A DNA stretch of 8,815 nucleotides from assembly GCA_018695085.1 (NCBI GenBank), contig JABHOU010000555.1, forward strand, positions 1 through 8,815, written 5' to 3'. Shown in pieces: positions 6,302 to 8,815 of this stretch (position 1 is its first letter; every line of letters starts with the position of its first letter). This DNA is from Opitutia bacterium. Its GTDB lineage: Bacteria; Verrucomicrobiota; Verrucomicrobiia; Opitutales; Seribacteraceae. The notes beneath the pieces are model-generated. The model made no database searches and was not told the DNA's origin. It was given only the letters and a program-made list of their open reading frames with translations. The translations under genes were made by a program, and so were the position numbers.

Positions 6302-7414
6302 ATGAAACAATCCGACTTTTCCCTTAATCGACGCTCATTTCTTCAAAATGCCGCAATGGGCACAGGCTTAACCGCCGTTTCAGCACCCAGTCGACTTCTC
6401 GGCAAACCAAGTCCGGTTTCTTCGACCAAAGTAAAGCTTGGTTTTGATAATTTTTCCATTCGTGCCTTGGGGTGGAAGGCTCCTCGACTTCTGGAATACG
6501 CAAACGAAAAGAAGGTGGACACCATTCTTTTTTCAGATTTGGACGTTTTTGAAAGTCACGAGGCGGGTTACTTGAAGGAGATCAAGCAACAGGCGGACAA
6601 GTTCGGGATTGCCATTCACGCGGGCACTGGAGGTATCTGTCCCACCTCCCCTAAATTCATAGCCAAGTACGGTTCAGCTGAAGACCATCTCAAACATCTT
6701 TTGCGCGTGGCGAAAACCTTAGGGTCACCCGTTGCTCGTTGCTACATCGGCAGCATGCAGGACCGTAAAAGCCCTGGAGGCATACAGAAGCATATCGAAA
6801 GTACGATTCAAGTTTGTAAAAACGTTCGCAAGCACGCTCTCGACGCCGGCGTTAAGATTGCCATCGAAAACCATGCGGGTGACATGCACAGTCGTGAACT
6901 TGTCGACCTAATCGTACGTGCAGGCCCGGAATTTGTGGGTGCCACGCTTGATTCGGGGAATGCCACCTGGACTATGGAGGATCCTCTCGATACTCTAGAG
7001 AACCTTGCCCCCTTTGCGGTTTCCAGCGGTATTCGCGATTCCATGATATGGGAAATAGGGAATGGAGCATCCGTGCAATGGACTGCTATGGGCGAGGGTT
7101 GCGTGGACATGAAGGCCTTTACCCAGAGATGGGTGGAACTTTGCCCTCAAGTTCCTATTCAACTCGAGATCATATCTGGTTTCTCCAAGCCCTTTCCTTA
7201 TTTGGAAACTGATTTCTGGAAAGCCTATGAATCCATTCGAGCCGATGGTTTTTCCCGATTTGTGGCTCTTGCAAAGGAAGGAACTCCCATGGAGTCCTTC
7301 AAGGCTCCGAAGGGTGTCGACCGCAAGAAGGCTCAACAGCAGTACCAACTTGCCGAATTGGAGCGTAGCATCAAATACTCGAAACAAACCTTGGGCTTGG
7401 GAATAAGAAGTTGA
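6302..7414 (+). CDS. Tat-exported sugar phosphate isomerase/epimerase-like TIM-barrel protein
   Basis: Xylose-isomerase-like TIM barrel (AP_endonuc_2 family), 370 residues from ATG 6302. Residues 1-28 are a Tat signal: the twin arginine motif NRRSFLQNA at 9-17, then a hydrophobic stretch (AMGTGLTAVSA). Barrel landmarks are KIAIENHAGD at 185-194 (Glu189), GATLDSGNATW at 213-223 (Asp217), SGIRDSMIW at 242-250 (Asp246) and QLEIISG at 287-293 (Glu289), the usual positions of metal and substrate ligands. The histidine often found in the third motif (S/T-H-x-K/R-D) is glycine here. Starts at 6167 or 6263 are possible, but 6302 places the Tat motif at the N-terminus as expected. Such exported barrels are common in Planctomycetota and Verrucomicrobiota and mostly lack an assigned substrate. 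The gene leads a co-directional group, with a 32-base gap to the next gene. Confidence 0.85.
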   Translation: MKQSDFSLNRRSFLQNAAMGTGLTAVSAPSRLLGKPSPVSSTKVKLGFDNFSIRALGWKAPRLLEYANEKKVDTILFSDLDVFESHEAGYLKEIKQQADKFGIAIHAGTGGICPTSPKFIAKYGSAEDHLKHLLRVAKTLGSPVARCYIGSMQDRKSPGGIQKHIESTIQVCKNVRKHALDAGVKIAIENHAGDMHSRELVDLIVRAGPEFVGATLDSGNATWTMEDPLDTLENLAPFAVSSGIRDSMIWEIGNGASVQWTAMGEGCVDMKAFTQRWVELCPQVPIQLEIISGFSKPFPYLETDFWKAYESIRADGFSRFVALAKEGTPMESFKAPKGVDRKKAQQQYQLAELERSIKYSKQTLGLGIRS

Positions 7415-7446
7415 CGTTCCCTTCATTTAAGCGAACTCCAAATCCA

Positions 7447-8487
7447 ATGAAGAAAACCATATCTCTTCTCTTTCTCTGCTTCCTTTTGCTTGCCTTTCTA
7501 TCCCTTGCGGGACCTTTGTTTGCCGGCTCCGTGCCAAAATCTCTAGAATCACGAATCGACTACGTGATCGAAAAAGCGCATGCCCGTCCGCTTCGTAGCG
7601 ACGCCAATACCCCTTGGGTAGTGATGCATGCAGTGGTGGCCTTTGAGCACGACTTGGAGGTCTTCGACGTAGAGTCTGACGGAAAGCTAAATGCCATCGA
7701 CTATCTTACCCACCACGCCAAGTTCGAAGACAAACTGATTTACCAAGACGTAAAGGGCGTGCCCACTCTCAAAACAAGGGGGGAAGGCGATAAATCGTTT
7801 CTCGTACAAGATCATGTGGATCAATTTCTCTTCGCTTATGCTGATGCAGGCGTAAAGCTAGATAGTGAAATTGTGTCACGGACCGGGAGGAAATTCACCG
7901 TTCAGGACAAGTTGAACTTCGCCAAAAAAGGGTTTCGAGAAGATCAGGAGCTCGGTTGGACTCTTGTTGTGGTGTCGACCTATGTTCCTTTTGACGAGGA
8001 ATGGAAGGCCGATACGGGCAAAAAGTATCGAGTCGAAGACGTCATGCGCTTGGCCATCCAGCGAGATCCGCGCCGTGAAACGGAGGGTGGCCCTCATCAC
8101 CTGTACGGTGTCGCCTACGCTCTTGGGAAATATCTAGATCAAGGAGGTAAGCTGATCGGGGTATGGAAGGATGCAAAGAAATACTTGGAGAAATACGTCG
8201 CCATCACGAAGGAGTACCAGCAAAAAGACGGAGCCTTCTCGGCCGCCGTGTTCTTTCGCTCCGCACGATCGCGTACTCCTCGTCAGCTAATCAGTTCCAC
8301 CGGGCACGCTCTTGAATGGATGAGCGTTGCGCTATCTCCGGATGAATTAAGGCAGGACTGGGTGCTCAAGGCGATTGATCGAATGGTGACTGATATGGAA
8401 AAGTTTCCCACCGAAGTATTTAGCGATGGTGGCTTGTACCATGCCGCCCATGCTCTTCGCAGGTTTCGAGAGGCCACTGGCGGATAA
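7447..8487 (+). CDS. Exported protein of unknown function, probable alpha/alpha-barrel
   Basis: No named family recognised. From ATG 7447 it has 346 residues with a Sec signal peptide (MKKT, then a leucine-rich core to about residue 26, cleavage near LFAG). The mature part is helical, with repeated helix-turn patterns and conserved-looking clusters: TPWVVMHAVVAFEHD at 55-69, VQDHVDQFLFAYAD at 120-133, GGPHHLYGVAYALGKYL at 214-230, KDGAFSA at 260-266, GHALEWM at 286-292 and GGLYHAAHALRRF at 328-340. The histidine-rich helices and the QKDGAFSA-type turn resemble alpha/alpha toroids such as terpene-cyclase-like proteins or some polysaccharide-active enzymes; this fold is inference. A TTG at 7411 overlapping the previous stop would add 12 residues before the signal peptide and is unlikely. 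Gaps of 32 and 27 bases to its neighbours suggest an operon. Confidence 0.75.
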   Translation: MKKTISLLFLCFLLLAFLSLAGPLFAGSVPKSLESRIDYVIEKAHARPLRSDANTPWVVMHAVVAFEHDLEVFDVESDGKLNAIDYLTHHAKFEDKLIYQDVKGVPTLKTRGEGDKSFLVQDHVDQFLFAYADAGVKLDSEIVSRTGRKFTVQDKLNFAKKGFREDQELGWTLVVVSTYVPFDEEWKADTGKKYRVEDVMRLAIQRDPRRETEGGPHHLYGVAYALGKYLDQGGKLIGVWKDAKKYLEKYVAITKEYQQKDGAFSAAVFFRSARSRTPRQLISSTGHALEWMSVALSPDELRQDWVLKAIDRMVTDMEKFPTEVFSDGGLYHAAHALRRFREATGG

Positions 8488-8514
8488 ATCGAATCTTTTC
8501 TCTGAAATCGTGCT

Positions 8515-8815
8515 ATGAAGCATATACTCACATTCCTTCTCTTCATTGCCTGCTGTGGCCTTACTGCCAAAGAGCTTCCCGTAGCGAAACCGGAAGATGT
8601 CGGCATGTCATCGGCTAAATTGGCAAAGGTGGATGAAGTACTGAAGGGGTTCGTGGCCGAAAAGAAGCTTGCAGGCGGGATTGTGGCCATCGCCCGAAAG
8701 GGAAAGGTAGTCCACTTCGGAACCTATGGGAAAATGGACTTGGAACGCGACAAAGCGATGAAGCCAGATTCGATTTTTCGCATATATTCGATGAGCAAGG
8801 CGATTACCACTGTAG
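8515..8815 (+). CDS. Beta-lactamase-family serine hydrolase, 3' end outside window
   Basis: The first 100 codons of an exported class C beta-lactamase/esterase-like protein (COG1680 type). Residues 1-18 form a signal peptide (MKHILTFLLFIACCGLTA). The mature start LPVAKPEDVGMSSAKLAKVD and the GGIVAIARKGKVVHFGTYG stretch are typical of the family. Ser92-Met-Ser-Lys95, in RIYSMSKAIT, is the S-x-x-K catalytic motif. The later YxN and KTG-like motifs lie beyond the edge. Members act as esterases, peptidases or carbohydrate esterases more often than as antibiotic hydrolases, so drug resistance should not be inferred. It lies 27 bases after the previous gene, in the same direction, with no clear ribosome binding site. 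Confidence 0.9.
   Translation, partial: MKHILTFLLFIACCGLTAKELPVAKPEDVGMSSAKLAKVDEVLKGFVAEKKLAGGIVAIARKGKVVHFGTYGKMDLERDKAMKPDSIFRIYSMSKAITTV

Noticed and set aside
6995..7426. Minus-strand open frame of about 140 codons across the end of the isomerase gene
   Set aside because: Fully antisense to a clear TIM-barrel coding frame and without any motif.

Overview
The window looks like the chromosome of a Gram-negative bacterium of the Planctomycetota-Verrucomicrobiota group, with Verrucomicrobiota favoured. This is inferred from the gene types: an exported PL14-like polysaccharide lyase, a Tat-exported sugar-phosphate-isomerase-like protein, an exported class C beta-lactamase-like hydrolase and a YwqK/MORN-repeat protein. 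It also fits the near absence of Shine-Dalgarno sequences. No taxonomic marker is present, so the assignment is tentative.

Layout from left to right. Positions 3-758 (+) hold the C-terminal part of a PL14-like polysaccharide lyase, clearly richer in GC than the rest. Positions 847-2034 (-) hold one degraded gene: signal peptide, MORN-like stretches and a small beta-rich domain. It is broken by two homopolymer frameshifts and two in-frame stop codons, and would look like several separate small genes to a simple caller. Positions 2041-2369 contain no convincing gene. Positions 2370-3506 (-) are tgt, the tRNA-guanine transglycosylase, with intact catalytic aspartates but two of the three usual zinc cysteines replaced. 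Diverging from it at 3607-4947 (+) is an exported protein of unknown function with an internal duplication of about 95 residues. A calcineurin-like phosphoesterase follows (5004-5858, +) and converges with a small uncharacterised protein (5881-6132, -). From 6302 to the right edge three exported proteins run co-directionally with gaps of about 30 bases: a Tat-dependent TIM-barrel isomerase-like protein, a probable alpha/alpha-barrel protein of unknown function, and the start of a beta-lactamase-family serine hydrolase.

How they work together. The last three genes are probably one transcription unit acting in the periplasm or outside, plausibly in sugar or glycoside catabolism; the sequence does not show the substrate. 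tgt is a stand-alone tRNA modification gene. I see no phage, CRISPR array, insertion sequence, rRNA or tRNA. The points most worth a second look are the altered zinc site of Tgt, the multiply broken MORN gene, the duplicated exported protein and the small 83-residue protein.
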